Under the pieces are notes generated by a model, which was not told where the DNA came from, did no database searches, and saw only the letters and a list, made by a program, of their open reading frames with translations. A stretch of DNA of 64,000 nt from Anaspis maculata. Taxonomy: Eukaryota > Arthropoda > Insecta > Coleoptera > Scraptiidae. The stretch is taken from positions 61,191,416 to 61,255,415 of the forward strand of contig OX421966.1 of assembly GCA_949128115.1 (NCBI GenBank), read 5' to 3'. This document shows, in pieces, positions 11,781-24,010 of the stretch; the stretch's first letter is position 1, and every line of letters begins with the position of its first letter. The position numbers were made by a program, and so were the translations under genes.

Positions 11781-13808
11781 GAGAGAGGGAAGATACAAAG
11801 AAATGGAGAAAGAAACAAGGAGGCCGGCAAAAGACAAAGAAGAGAACAGAGAAGGGAATACACTGATGGGTATTTTTGAAGACAGAGGCTGAGGAAATAA
11901 AGAGGGAGACGAGAAAGGAGAATACACCTATATCAGAGAAAGCATAGCAACTGCAATAGACTACGTAATAGTAAATGAAGAAGCATTCAATGAGGTCGAA
12001 ACATTTACCATCAAAGAGATAATCGAATGAGATCACATGCCACTGGAAATAGAGATCGAACTGGAGGAAGAAGTACCTGAAATGATGGAAAGAAAAAACA
12101 GAGTCGTGATGGGGAGGTGAGTATGGAACGAGGAAACAATCTGGGAATACAAGCAAGAGATGAAAGAAGCAGAATTTCAAGCAGAAACGGTAGATGGAAA
12201 GATTGAGGAGCTAACTAAATAAATAGATCAAACTGCACAGAAAAAGAGGACGGAGGTGTGGACGGAAAGAAATAATTGGTGGAACCAGGAATGCACAATA
12301 AAGAAAAGGAAAGTCGGAGAAAGATTGAGACAATGGAAAAACAACGGAGGAATAAGACACGGCTACCTAGAAGCCAGAGAAAAATACAGAAGAAAATGCA
12401 GAGAAAGGAAAAAAAAGAAGAAAGGACGAGGAAAGGAAGATAAAATAGATCAGAAATGAAAGCGAAGTATGGAAATGTATAAACAGAGAGAGAAAAAAGA
12501 AAGAAAAAATAAGTGACAGAATACAGAAACACGAATGGCGAAAACACTTCATGGTACTACTAGGAGGAAAGGAAGAACCAGGAACAAGGGAGAGAGCTGA
12601 GTCCAACCAAATCAATGACAGTGAGATCGAGAAAGAAGAAGTAACAAGACAAATACAAAGGCTGAAGAAAACAAAGCGCCCGTAAAAGATGGAATAGAAA
12701 ACGAAGCATGGAAGTATGGCCCGGACGAAGTGGTAGAGAGATTGAGAGAGGTAATGAATGACGTGTGGTGCGGAAAAGGATTCCCACAGCAATGGAGAGA
12801 AGGAATAATACGTCCATCACATAAGAAAGGAGACAGACATGAGGTAGCAAACTATAGAGGAATTACCCTGCTTAACACGGCATACACAATTTACGCAATG
12901 GTACTTGAAGAAAGATTAGTGGAAAAGATGGATGAATAGGGAGTGTTACCAGACGGACAGGCAGGGTTCAGAAAGGGAAGAGGAACGGTGGACGACGTGT
13001 ACATTCTACATCACATAGTGGAAAGAGAACTAGAAGAGAAAAGTGGACATGTATTTATGCTCTGTTCATTGACCTAAAGGCGGACTTTGACAATGTAGAT
13101 AGAGAACGACTTTGGGAAAGCTTAAAAAAATAAAAGAATATCTGATCAACAAAATTGAGGAAGCATATGAGATAACTACAAACAAAGCAAGAGTAAAAGG
13201 AGAAGAGAGTGAAAGCTCCTACACCACGAGAAGGTGAGGCAGGGATGTCCTTTGAATCCCAATCTGTTTACTGCATACCTGGCAGACCTAGAAGAAATGC
13301 TCAAAAAAGCACAGGCAGGAGGTATCGTGGTGGGCAAGGAGAAAGTATGCACGCTGGCGTACGCGGGCGATCTGGTCGTTCTGGCGAAAGATGAGAGAAG
13401 CATGAAAGATATGATGAAAAACCTAGGAAGATATAAAAGGTATGAGAAGAAAGAAACTTCAACTCAACGTTAACAGAACAAAAATGATGGTATTTGAAAA
13501 AGGCAGAACAGGAAAAACAACGGAATGGAAATGGGAACAAGAGAAAATAGAAGAAATCAACGAAGTCAAATATTTAGGATACATACGTCTTGAACAGAAC
13601 AAACAACCCCAAGGCGCATGTCACAGAAACAGTGCGAAAAGCGAACAGACTATTAGGCCAGGTGTGGGGGATAGGAGAAAGAAAATTCGGTCACGACATT
13701 GGAAGAAGATGAGCTTTGTTTGACAGTCTGAAAGGTAGTGTGATAACGTATGGAGCAGAAGTCTGGGGATGTAAAGAATACGAGAAAATCGAAAGAGTAA
13801 TTAAAATA
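11640..13808 (+). pseudogene. APE-type non-LTR retrotransposon (LINE) ORF2, 5' and middle part
   Basis: A decayed LINE pol, readable across frames in the usual order. The endonuclease is recognisable from LLIGRDHNVRIG (about 11695-11735; usual LLIGGDFNARIG) and from YTYIRESIATAIDYVIV leading to DHMPLEIE. The Ser of the SDH endonuclease motif has become a stop (12028-12030). A linker (WNQEC...K.GY.EAREKYRRKC) precedes RT. RT blocks are EGIIRPSHKKGD, NYRGITLLN, PDGQAGFRKGRGTVDD, VRQGCPLNPNLF, and LAYAGDLVVLA (about 13354-13386). The last should read YADD, so one catalytic Asp is Gly. A GA microsatellite interrupts the endonuclease. Homology continues as DSVITYGAEVWGCKEYEKIE to about 13808, where insertions start. 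The rest of the same ORF lies at 15359-15736 and 16332-16620. The clade within APE LINEs is not resolved. Confidence 0.85.
11731..11790 (+). repeat. (GA)n microsatellite
   Basis: Almost pure GA dinucleotides with a G-rich tail, inside the LINE endonuclease region. It produces arginine/glutamate runs on + and serine/leucine runs on -, which are not real proteins. Confidence 0.97.
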
Positions 13809-14272
13809 AACCAGTCTTAGAGACGGGCAGCTTTTTTTGAGCTAGAAAACATTTTGACATTTACGTTTTCAAATACCAAACGCCTGACCTACTTTATGCT
13901 TTTGAACATCATTTTGCACCCAGCCAACCGGATTGCGTGCATATCGTGGGTGTTTTGATGCTACTGTGATGTGTAAAAATTTCGCAGTTCAATTTTTTAT
14001 CTTCGTGTTTGATAACAAAACAAAAAGGGTGATATTGATGCATCATTATATTCAGATAAGCGTAAGGAATCCAAAAAGAAATTAAAAAAATATAGTTGTC
14101 ATTTGAAAAACAAAAGTTGACTATCAGTGCTCAGAAGCATCATGATAAAAAAAATATTTTTTACTGTCGAGTCATAGATGACGTTACACCATTTGAACTG
14201 GTTTTTGAATTTTGAAGATCGGATGAAGAATAACGATGCTACAGCGGTGGCCGTTTTTTATGCACCCCTCTG
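13809..14272. other. Unassigned insertion next to LINE
   Basis: About 460 bp separate the last LINE codons (near 13808) from the left end of the foldback at 14273. The sequence is AT-rich, has no LINE homology and no mirrored copy on the other side. It may be a separate insertion or an unmatched arm. Confidence 0.4.
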
Positions 14273-15358
14273 TATACCGGGTGATCATTTGAAAACTATC
14301 CACCTGCAATATCTCCCGATTCCTAGTGCAAATGTCTTTGAGCAAAAACAGGTCGATATTTTTATCGAGGGGGACATCTAAAACATACATTGGAGAATTT
14401 ATATCTTGAGCCCCCTCGCCCCAACTCACCCCTACTTTGAAATTTCAAATGACACTACCTACTTTGCGATACATCAAAATGAAGAGAATTAATTCTCTTT
14501 CTCAAAAAAATATTTTGAAATTTTCCAACCCTACCCCCGTTCTTTCTAAAATTCTCTGAGTGTCCAAGTTAATATTCTTGACCTCCATTTCCCTTCAATA
14601 CAGTCAACGTCATCCTGCACAGCATCAAAAGAGAGAATTTTCTATAAAAAAAGTGCCACCCAAATTCACCCCTTCGCTCCCCCCACCTGACCTTGAAAAT
14701 ATAAAATGTCAATACCCACTTTGTAATACATCAAATTGAAGGAAATTGAATTCTCTTCCTGAAAAAGATTTTTCACAATTTTTAAAGCCCCCCATTTCCC
14801 CCCTAGAATACTCCAAATGACCAACTTATTGGGGGAGGGGTAGAAAATTTCAAAAAAATTCTTTTCAGAAAGAGAATTCAATTCCCTTCAATTTGATGTA
14901 TCACAAAGTAGGTGGTGTTTTGTTAAATTTGAGAGTTGAGGTGGAGGAGAGCAGAGGGGTGAATTTGGGCAGAACTTTTCCCACCGAAAATTTTCTTCTT
15001 CGATGCTATCTAGGATGACGCCGACTAAATTGAGAAAAAAATGAGGGGTCCAGAATATAAAATGGGACAGTCAGAGAATTTTTAGGGAAAAGGGGGTGGG
15101 GTTAAAAATTTTGGAAATATTTTTTCCAGAAAGAAAATTAATTTCTCTTTAGTTTGATGTATTGCAAGGTAAGTAGTGCCATTTGAAATTTTAAAGTTGG
15201 GGTGAGTGGGGGCGAGGGGGGTGGATATAGAAATTTGTCAATGTATGTTTTAGATGTCCCCCCCGATATAAAAATCGACCTGTTTTTGCTCGAAAAAATA
15301 TTCACTAGGAATCGGGAGTTATTGCAGGTGGATAGTTTTCAAATGATCACCCGGTATA
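14273..15358. mobile_element. 1.09-kb foldback (palindromic) element inserted in the LINE
   Basis: It starts TATACCGGGTGATCATTTGA and ends with its reverse complement. Inverted identity continues through TAGTTTTCAAATGATCACC, GGTCGAT..TTATATCG, GGGGACATCTAAAACATACA and a CCCC(T/C)CGCCCC tract toward a centre near 14815. Polypyrimidine blocks on the left become polypurine on the right. No ORF of note. The interior closely matches that of the element at 35833-36882, although the outer ends differ. It splits the LINE between a block ending KIERVIKI and a block starting IREETKRW. Confidence 0.88.
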
Positions 15359-15736
15359 GCATAAGGGAAGAAACGAAAAGATGGAAAATTAAAATAGAAA
15401 CGGGCCGAAGAGCAGTCAAATACGAAGAGAAGATGTACTACAGAGAAGATTGCAAAATTCAACAAGAATGCTGGAAAGAAAAGAACAGAAAAGCAGAAGG
15501 CAGGGCATGAGAAGAAAGAGAGAAATACTATAAAAGAAACGGATACGCAGAAGAAGTGGTTGCAAGAATAAGGAAAAATGGTGGCTTGCCGATGGAGGAA
15601 CTGAGGACGCGGGACAGAGATGTCGGAAAGCAAGAAAGAAAGGAGAAAATAGAAGAATCAAGGTATCACAGAAAGTGCGAAGGGCTAGTGACAAAATATC
15701 CAAATAGGGAGAACGCAAAAGAAAGAAAGATAGTGG
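15359..15736 (+). pseudogene. LINE ORF2, C-terminal part (segment 2)
   Basis: Resumes the LINE reading: IREETKRWKIKIETGRRAVK, YEEKMYYREDCKIQQECWKEK, a stop, YYKRNGYAEEVVARIRK, ELRTRDRDVGKQERKEKI and AKERKIV. The last residues join directly in sense to ARFRCGNEERENRFW at 16337 once the intervening foldback is removed, which shows a single ancestral ORF. Confidence 0.75.
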
Positions 15737-16331
15737 GGAGTTTGCGGGAATACGTCCGTACGACGTAACGTAACTTCCAACGTGAAAATAGACGAATTTG
15801 TTATTTGGAATTCCTTAGTTACAGGGGGGTTTTCACGTTCTACGTTGCGTTGCGTCGTACGTTGCCTGAAATCGCAAACTCTCTATTAGGGAGTTTGCGA
15901 TTTCATTGAACGTGCGACGTAACGCAACGTAGAACGTGAAAACTTCCCTGTAACTAATGGTGAGTTTGCGTGCACACGTACGTACGACGTAACGTAACTT
16001 TCAACGTGAAAATTGGCGAGTTTGATATCTGCAATTCCTTAGTTACAGGGGAATTTCCACGTTCTACGTTGCGTTACGTCGTACGTTGCGTGAAATCGCA
16101 AACTCCCTAATGAATTGCAGATAACAAACTTGCCAATTTTCACGTTGAAAGTAACGTTACGTCGTACGTACGTGGGCACGAAAACTCTCCAATAGGGAGT
16201 AGGGAGTACGACGTAACGTTACTTTCAACGTGAAAATTGGCGAGGCTGTTATTTGTAATTCCTTAGTAACAGGGGAGTTTCCACGTTCTACGTTGCGTTA
16301 CGTCGTACGTTCCTTGAGATCGCAAACTCCC
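15737..16331. mobile_element. 595-bp ACGT-rich foldback multimer inserted in the LINE
   Basis: Starts GGAGTTTGCG and ends CGCAAACTCC. Inside are repeated forward and reverse copies of one unit: TTTGCG, then CGTACGACGTAACG, then CAACGTGAAAA, then AATTCCTTAGTTACAGG, then ACGTTCTACGTTGCGT. At least two hairpins lie back to back, with junctions near 15883-15900 and 16100-16200. The flanks TAGTGG (15731-15736) and TAATGG (16332-16337) look like a 6-bp target duplication with one change. The segment is unusually rich in CpG and ACGT compared with its surroundings. Confidence 0.85.
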
Positions 16332-16690
16332 TAATGGCAAGATTTAGATGCGGGAATGAAGAAAGGGAAAACAGATTTTGGAAGAAGGACGAAGAGCGAA
16401 TATGTGGAATGTGTGGAAATAAAGCAGAAACGATGGAACATATGATGAGAAGATGTACATAAATGGGACAGAGAGAGAGAGAATAGTGTCGAAGAAATAT
16501 TGAGCGAAGCTGGAAGAGGAATGGGGTGGCTGAAGGAGATTGTGAATAGAAGAGGAGAGCCGAACCAGGCATTGACAAGAATAATAACAAAATGTATTAT
16601 TACAGCTGTAATAAATCAAATGTATTGAAATGGATACACGGAAGTGTAAACCCGTGGGGTAAATATATAGGTACTAAAAGTTAATCACTG
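16332..16690 (+). pseudogene. LINE ORF2 C-terminus and 3' tail (segment 3)
   Basis: Reads ARFRCGNEERENRFW, then CGMCGNKAETMEHMMRRC. The latter is a C-x2-C-x8-H-x4-C zinc knuckle typical of the C-terminus of insect APE LINE ORF2 proteins. It continues GWLKEIVNRRGEPNQALTRI and INQMY before stops. The region after about 16620 is probably 3' UTR. No clear poly(A) tail or target duplication was seen. Confidence 0.78.
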
Positions 16691-18999
16691 TTGTGATTTT
16701 TGAAATAATACGGCTGATTGAAATTGTTATACTTCCACGAAGATAAAACGTCTAAAGAAGAACAACAGGCAATTATTGGAAGCGAAGAAATGTCGTAGTT
16801 AGACGATGATAACAACGATGATCCTTCTACTTTATACTTATCTTGAAATGGCAGTGTATTGACCTAGGCTAGTGGCTAAAGCTCCTAATTGGACAGCTTC
16901 ATTATTCCTATTTGAATCCAAATTATTCACGTATGTATATCAGAGCCTCGCACTAAATTAGGCAGATATCCATCTGAGTATTTCGTTCTCATCTAGTTTA
17001 GTTTGTTTTTGTTTTCCATCCGGTCCGCTAGATAAGATTATTTTTCAGCACCCGATTGTTTCGCACTTTTGCCTACAAAATGTATCTCACATGAGCAGAT
17101 TTTTTTTTAGCATATTCGACGTCCTTTCCCAAGGGAATGAACCATGTCTGGCTCGGTGCGGCCCTATAAATCCGCCCGGGGTCCAGACTTTGCGTGCTGC
17201 GTCAAAACACATAAATCACAGCCTGAGCAAGTCGTTGCTGTACCTACACAAAAAATAAATTATGGAAGTTGATACGCATCTTCGTTAGAGATGCAGAAGA
17301 CTTAATTCTTGACCGAGAGTAGAGGTGTACATGTATACATGTTAGCTAGACCAGACCATCAGCAGCAGCGACCCAGAGTGCAAATTTGCATGTCGCGAGG
17401 TTCTCACATGTGGTTTTCCACTGCGGCGATATAAATAAAACGCATTTACAGTTACAGGTGTTGTCGCAATAAAGAAGGATCATTTTTTAATGCGGCGTGT
17501 GTGCCGGTGGGTGCTCCAAACATTCATAATTATTATCATATACCATATACCTACCCGATGGGTGGAATTTGCAACAACAGTCCGGCCGAGAAGAATGGTC
17601 GAAGGCCCAGCGCGAACAGTTATCATCGACGTTATTGTTATTATTGCTAATACATATCGATGATGGGCTTCGCGCTCTTTGGCCCACTTGCTTTATGATA
17701 ATTACTCGGGACTTGGCGCATTCCTTTTGCCGCAGCCCAGAGACGTTCTGAATCATTAAGCCAATAAAGGATTACTGCAACTACCTGAAAATGCACTTTG
17801 GAAGCGTTGAATGGTTTACGGCTTCCACCTTGGCAATGCTTTCCATAATATGCTTCACGCTCTGGCAAGAGGGTTTGAAAAACCACGACGACCTTCCCGT
17901 ATGGAGCTAAGAACCGCAGAGAAGAATGGGCGAGAGAATGGGCCAATAATGTCAAAGACGCGAAAAAACGCGTCGAAACTCCAATTATGGACGGCTATTA
18001 ACGCGGGTGGGTACCTGTGTTTGAGCTCTGCTTGCATAAAAATTCACAGCGTGTCACCTCGTTACATGGTGTGCGAATTGTGTAGTACACGTTCTTGTAC
18101 TTGCTCGTTTCGAATCGAGCACATCACATAATTTGTGCGCCGCCCAAAGTCAAGGTTGATCCGGTGTGTCCGTGGGTAAAAGGCGAATTTCTGGTTTCAT
18201 GTAATGGACTTTTTATGCGAACTGTATCCATCTGGGATGGACGCTTAAAAATTCTAACTGCATAATAAAAGGTGGAGTTAGACGAAAAGACCGAACAAGC
18301 ACAGTTGGGTATTTCGCACCCATCCTGTTAGTTAGCACCTCTTTTGAAGCAAATAAATATAGCGAAAAGCGTTAATTGTTGAGCAATTACATTCGCAAGT
18401 GTCTTATTTAGCGCAGTGTTCGCATTACAGGGTCAGAACTGATTAGTTTATGATTCATGATCATTATAATTAAATTAGAAACTGGTATAATATTGCTCTA
18501 GAATCTAGAGCCATCCTATTGTGGAGTCGCCACTCTTGGTCATTCGCGAATGGCGGAGGCGCTCCGACAACATCCTTCCTGACGGATCATTGAAGTCTCC
18601 AGAGCATTCAAGCTTTCTAAATGCCTAGGTTATTGAAAAAATCGTCTTCATGTCTGCCGCGGGACTTCTCATCGTAGTATCCTACCTGCAACGTCTTTGA
18701 AGACTAGTATCCAGGAACCTATGTAAAATTTTCTTCGAAGTTGGAATTAGAATCGGTAGTTATTTTCATATCAAATAACTGCCGGGAGAGCTGCCGGGTA
18801 TCCCTAAACCGGAAGGCAAATACTGTTGAAACAATCACATATTTAAACAATTGTATCTATATGGTATTTATCTTCCAGATAAAGTTATCTAGAAAATAAT
18901 TTGAAGGAAATTGAAAATTGTGTTTTAGAAATATTGAATTTTCCGGAAAAAACCTCAAATCTATTCCCAAACAATCCCAACCATGCTCCATTCAAGTCC
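16691..18999. other. No recognised gene; more complex sequence
   Basis: Mostly unique sequence with somewhat higher GC than the surroundings. Open frames of up to 106 codons overlap on both strands and show no known domain. TATA-like motifs at about 17164 and 17430 are not backed by a coding exon. Confidence 0.45.
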
Positions 19000-19495
19000 G
19001 GTATCAAAAACCCAGGCCAGTTTCACATTTTTGGCCGGTAAATTCTCGGGAAATTGAGAAAAAATTGCTGGAAAATGTTCAAGAACAAATCACCTCTTGT
19101 TGAAAAAAAGGTGAAAATCTATTCCCGGGATAAAAAGTTGGAAAATTTGCAGCTTTCCAGAGAGGAAAACTCGGAAACCGTTGATCCGATTTCAAAAATT
19201 TCTTCCTCCAAAAATTGACCAATTTTTTTCTACAACTTTCAATCGCAGCATGTCTGCACCTCAAATGAATATTTCGTGGGGCCCGTCGCATGTGGAAGTT
19301 TGAACTGCATTTTTTCCAAATTCACGGAATGTACAAATTTCGTTTTGGAAAAATTACCGCCAAAAAATCGGAACCGTTTCGATTTTGAAAATGAGTCTAC
19401 AAGTCGCCAAATCCAATCTGCTGTCGATATCAGTTGAAATTTTTTGAAAAAAGACGATCTCCGAGCAGGAATGGATTTTTGAGTGGGGTACTGCA
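19000..19495 (+). repeat. Dispersed repeat, copy 1 of 2
   Basis: Aligns by eye with the reverse complement of about 32700-33125. Shared landmarks in order: CTCGRGAAATTGA, GAAAATGTTCAAGAAC, TTTGCAG, CCGATTTCAAAAA, TCCAAAAATTGA, ACAACTTT, ACCGCCAAAAAA, then GATATCAGTTG followed by TTTTTTGAAAAA. No ORF spans it. It is probably a non-autonomous element or element fragment of about 0.45-0.5 kb. Confidence 0.7.
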
Positions 19496-20077
19496 TCAAA
19501 AGCGAGTCGTCCTGGCCATATCACGGGCGACAGGCCCCATCAGATGGCAACGGCCGGAGGTGAATAGTTGACAATTATTTTTTTCCAGTTTTGGCGGCCG
19601 TGATCGCCTAATGTCAACAAAATTTCAACCAAACGTTTCACTCATCAGATACTACCCATATACCAAATTGCATCAAAATCTGTCAACGCGTTCCAAAGAT
19701 GTGACAATAAAACGGACATTTTTATTTAATTATGTTGGGGTACACCCGATTGACGTTTCGGGGCCAAAGCTTATTTTCACGTCTGGCTACTATTCGACAC
19801 ATATTCGCAAAGTTGTATCGTTTTCAAAAAATTGTTTTTTTTTCCAAGTTGGATGCCAGATTTTTACCAAAGCTGCCTATGTTCCGTAAAGTCCCTGGTG
19901 GGTACTCTTGCTGCAAGCCAAACTTGGTCGAAATCTGTTAGGTACTTCTTGAGTTATCGAGCGTCAAAGTTTTTTCTTTGACAGCTTGTAACTTTTGACA
20001 GATAACAGATATGTCATAACTGTCGCATGTTCTAAATAGAGTCTATCAAGGGCTCCAAAATAAGCTGTCAAAATAAG
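19496..20077. other. No recognised gene
   Basis: Open frames of up to 92 codons without a motif. Several direct TTTGACAG words occur between 19980 and 20275, but no array. Confidence 0.45.
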
Positions 20078-20212
20078 TACCGGGTGTTTATAAACGTCTG
20101 TGATCGCGGCAGGCTTTGGTCAGGCCAAAAGTCGCAGTGAAAGGCACGATTTGAAAGAGTGATAGGAGATTCCAAAGGCGATATGATAACAAACGTTTAT
20201 AAACACCTGGTA
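20078..20212. mobile_element. 135-bp MITE with inverted ends
   Basis: Starts TACCGGGTGTTTATAAACG and ends CGTTTATAAACACCTGGTA (one mismatch). TAAG flanks both sides (20074-20077 and 20213-20216), consistent with a 4-bp target duplication. The interior is unique and non-coding. Confidence 0.78.
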
Positions 20213-20935
20213 TAAGTAATAAGTATCAAAATCTTCTGTCACTTTTTGACAGGGACATTGCCCTTTGACAGATCACGGCTTATTTTCTTCTTTTCCTCGC
20301 CGACCATACGCGCATATCAAGTTTGGCTGAAATCAGACTGACGGTTAGGAAATAAATCGAGGGACTTCTTGAGGTTTCAGCATAGGAGAAATCCGAAAAA
20401 CGAATAGAAATTTTAAATTTTTTTTTGCTACTACCTAACTTCTTGTTTTTTGAAGAATTCGATGAGAAGTAAAATGGCACATTTTCCTCTAACAAGGCAT
20501 GAAAGAGCCCGCTAGAGAACCCAGCGAAACAGCAATGAGTGAGAAAGCTCACTATGTTTTCGAAAGAGGAAGCATCAAAGCGGGCCCAGTAGCACAGGAA
20601 GACACAAGGGGGTTCACTATACAGGTCCGAAAGCCAAAGAATACAGTAGGGCATTATTTAGGGCTTCAAAGGAAACAGAAATACACAATGAGGCCCATTA
20701 ATCCCATTACACTTCCGAAAGCCCAGAATGCATAAGGGAACCAGAGTTCCAAAAAATGACAGATGTGAACCTAATGGCCTACATAGGACTGATGCAGAAC
20801 AAGGCATAAGGGAACCGTTTTTTTTCCATGGACATTATTCCCCGAGAACTAACTCCCCGAAAACGTTTTTTTTCCCTTAATTCTTACATTGAAATTTCGA
20901 TAAGTTCGGCCACTTGCGACCTCTAAATAATTTAA
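20213..20935. other. No recognised gene
   Basis: A 124-codon minus-strand frame (20280-20654) has no recognisable domain. CATAAGGGAACC occurs twice (about 20731 and 20806). Nothing further. Confidence 0.4.
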
Positions 20936-23900
20936 ATTTGGACAATAATTCAGCATTCACTTCTCATATCAATCTGCAGAATTTCAACATCAGAGTCAAC
21001 ATTCTCACTTGAAACTTTGAATTTCAAGTCAGTCGAAATTTTGAGCATCAAATTTTGGAGTCAAAGCTCCGATTTTTCAATAAAAATGAAATTTTGAGTT
21101 CAAGCATCAAAATTCTGAAATCATAGATAATGAAATTCTTCAAGTAGAAGTTCCAAGTGTAAGTTAGCTTTCTGAAATCAATTAGGTCGAAAAACTTTGA
21201 AAAAAACATTTTGGAGTTGAAATTCTTTTTTTTTGGAGTCACAATATTGAGTAAAAGAGCTCCTGAGTCTAACTTTGTGATTCAAAATTCCGCATTCACT
21301 CAATTTAAAAATTCTGAGCATGCCTTAAGTGAGTCAAATTTTCAAATTTGAAGTCGGAATTCTGAGCCTTGAGTCAAAATTCCAGTTTCATGCTTGTCAA
21401 ATCTCACCTTTTAATAAAAATGAAATTCTGAGTTCGAATGTTGAAATAATAAAATATAATAAATAAGTCGAAGCTCCGAGATGAAAATCTGAATTGTGAC
21501 TTCAAAATCAAAATTCTGATTGTGAAAATTTCGAGTTTATATAAGACCAATCCTCAAGTTTTTATAATAAAGTCTTCCAGTATTGTGGAGTCAAAATTCT
21601 GAGATTAAGGTCAGAATTCGCAAATAAGGTCAAAATTCTGAGTTTCCATTATGAAGTCACATATTTATTCTAAGAACCAATCCCAGTTCTGAGTCTGGAG
21701 TCGAAATCTCGATATCGGTCTCAGAATTCTGACTTGACAATCTGAATTCCAACTTTAATTCAGAAATTCGGATCCTCAAGTCGAGAATGAGACTCCTTAT
21801 GTCGAAGCACTGATCTTTCAATGAAAATGAAAGAGTTCCTACGTCAAAATTCTGAGATTATCGATAATGGAAATTCTTCAAGTAGAAGTTACAAGTGTGA
21901 AATAGAAATTGTGAAATTATTTAAGTCGAAACTCCCTGTTTGGAAGTTGGAATTCTTTCTTCAAAGACACAATTTTGAGAAAAACAAACCCTTATTGGGA
22001 TCTTGTTAGACGAAATTCCAAATCCACCCAATGGAACAATTCTGAGCCTCACCTAAGTTGGAAGTTGGAGCTTGAAGTCAAAATTCCAAGTTTCGAGTCA
22101 AAACTTCGAGCTCAAGTTGAAACAAATTTTTTTGATAAAAATGAAATTCTGAGTTCGAACGTTAAAATTCTGAGATTAGTCAAAATTCCGACTGTGAAAG
22201 TCAGAATTCCAAGCTTGAGTTAGAACTCTGAACTTGAGAACGAGACTCTCAGTATGGAAAATTCGTTCCCTCGTTGAAGTGAAAATTTTGAAAATGAATC
22301 CGAATTTCGACTTTGAAGGTTCAGCTTTCGGTTTTAAAAGTCAAAATTCCAGAATTGAAGTTGAAACTCAAAATATAAATCAAAACCCGAAAAAGTCGGA
22401 ACATTTGGAGTCTAAAACTGAAGTTTCTAATTTACGCTCGAGATCCTCAATTACAACTGAAATTCGAATTCAAAACTCCAGATTTGAAAATCGACATTCC
22501 AAGCGTAAGCTGCAATTCTGGAATTAGGTTGAAAATTCTAGTTTGAAAGTTATTATAAAATGTTTGGAGTCACCATTTCAGAAATCAAGTCCAAGTTCCA
22601 AATTTGGAGGTAGAAACCCCGAGATTAGAGTCAGAATTTCAAGACTGAAAGTCAATATTTTAAAATAAAAGTCGGAATTTGGAGTTAACCAGTCGAAAGT
22701 CGAAATATGAGAGCTGAATTTCTGAATTTGAAAACAGATATGTTGAGAAAATGGCTAAATTCTGAATTTGAAATTCGTAAAATCCTGGAATGTGAAGTCA
22801 AAAGTTCTGATATTGAAGGCACCATATTTCCTAGTTTGAAGGTCGAATTACCGAATCAAAGTATTGATGAGATTGAAGTTCAAATTCCGAGATCAAAGGC
22901 AAAATTTTGGCTCAAATGTCCAAAGTTTGAGTTCGAGATCGACATTGAAGTCAGAATAGGTCGAAGCTCCGAGTTGAAAATCTGAATTGCAGCTTCGGAA
23001 TCAAAATTTCAAGTTTGATTGTGGAAATTCCGGGTTTGAAGTCTGAATTCTGAGTTTTATATAAAAATCTGGGTATTGTGAAGTCAAAATTCCGAATAGC
23101 AAGTCCCAAGTCCGAAATCAGGTCGTAATAATTCTGAGATTACTAGTCAATATTCCGTTTTGAAAGTCACAATTCTGAGCAACAAGTCCCAGTTCCGAAT
23201 CAGGAAGGCAAAATTTGGATATCAGTGTCGAAATTCTCACTTGAAAGTTTGAATTCCACGTTCAGAGTTGAAATTTTGAGCATCAAATTTCAAAGTTGAA
23301 GCTCCGATTTTTTGATGAAAATAAACTGAGATTATAGATTATGGAAATCCTTTAAATGGAAGTTCCAAATGCGAATAATTTTTTTGAAATTATTGAAGTC
23401 GGAACGCTTTGTTTGAAAGTTGAAATCCTTCTTTTGAGACCACAATTTTGAGAAAAACTAGTCCTAATCCCGATTCCCGACTTTGCCAGTCGAAATTTCG
23501 AATTCACTCTATTCAACAATCCGAGCATTACCCAAGGCAAAAATTGGAGTTTGAAGTCAAAATTCTGATCCTTGAGTCGAAATTCCGAGCTCAAGTCGAA
23601 GCTCAATTTCTTCATAAAAATGAAATTCGATTTCAAAGTTGAAATTCGGAGATAAGTCAAAATTCCGACTTTGAAAATCAGAATTCCAAACTTAAGTTGG
23701 AATTCTGAAATTGAGGTTGAAGCCCTCGGTGTGCAATGTGAAATTCTTTCGTTGAAGTCAAAATTCTAAGAAACAAAGAAAGCACGATTTTTGATCATAA
23801 AGGCTCAAATTCCAAGAATTTAAACATTTTGAGATTTAGTCTTGAGTTTATAAGATTGAAATCCCGAGTTGGAAAGTCAAAATCCCGTGTTCAAAGGTCA

Positions 23901-24003
23901 AAATGCCAAGACTAAATTAAAATTCTGACTTTAAATCAAAGCTTCAATGAGTCGAAAAACTCCGAACAGAGAATTGAAATTCTCAATTCGAACTCGAGAA
24001 TCT
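20936..24003. repeat. Decayed satellite, TCAAAATTCTGAGTTTGAAG-type unit
   Basis: About 3 kb is built from a degenerate head-to-tail unit of roughly 20-24 bp. The unit has two half-sites: RAAATTC(T/C)(G/A)AG and TTTGAAGTC or a variant. Dozens of copies vary in length and sequence. The composition alternates short purine and pyrimidine tracts. Many 60-100 codon open frames on both strands are by-products. The array resumes after the MITE at 24011 and again weakly near 25330-25470, so the original array was larger. Confidence 0.85.
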
Positions 24004-24010
24004 CAACTAA

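Noticed and set aside
11583..12850. Long minus-strand serine/leucine-rich and phenylalanine-rich ORFs (up to 154 codons)
   Set aside because: They are antisense to the purine-rich LINE ORF and the GA microsatellite; low-complexity composition, no domain.
17160..17435. TATA-like boxes (CTATAAAT near 17164, ATATAAATAA near 17430) as promoters
   Set aside because: No downstream coding exon, no start-site support; AT-rich DNA gives such words often.
21975..23660. Several 80-100 codon ORFs on both strands
   Set aside because: All fall in the TCAAAATTC satellite and translate its repeat unit.
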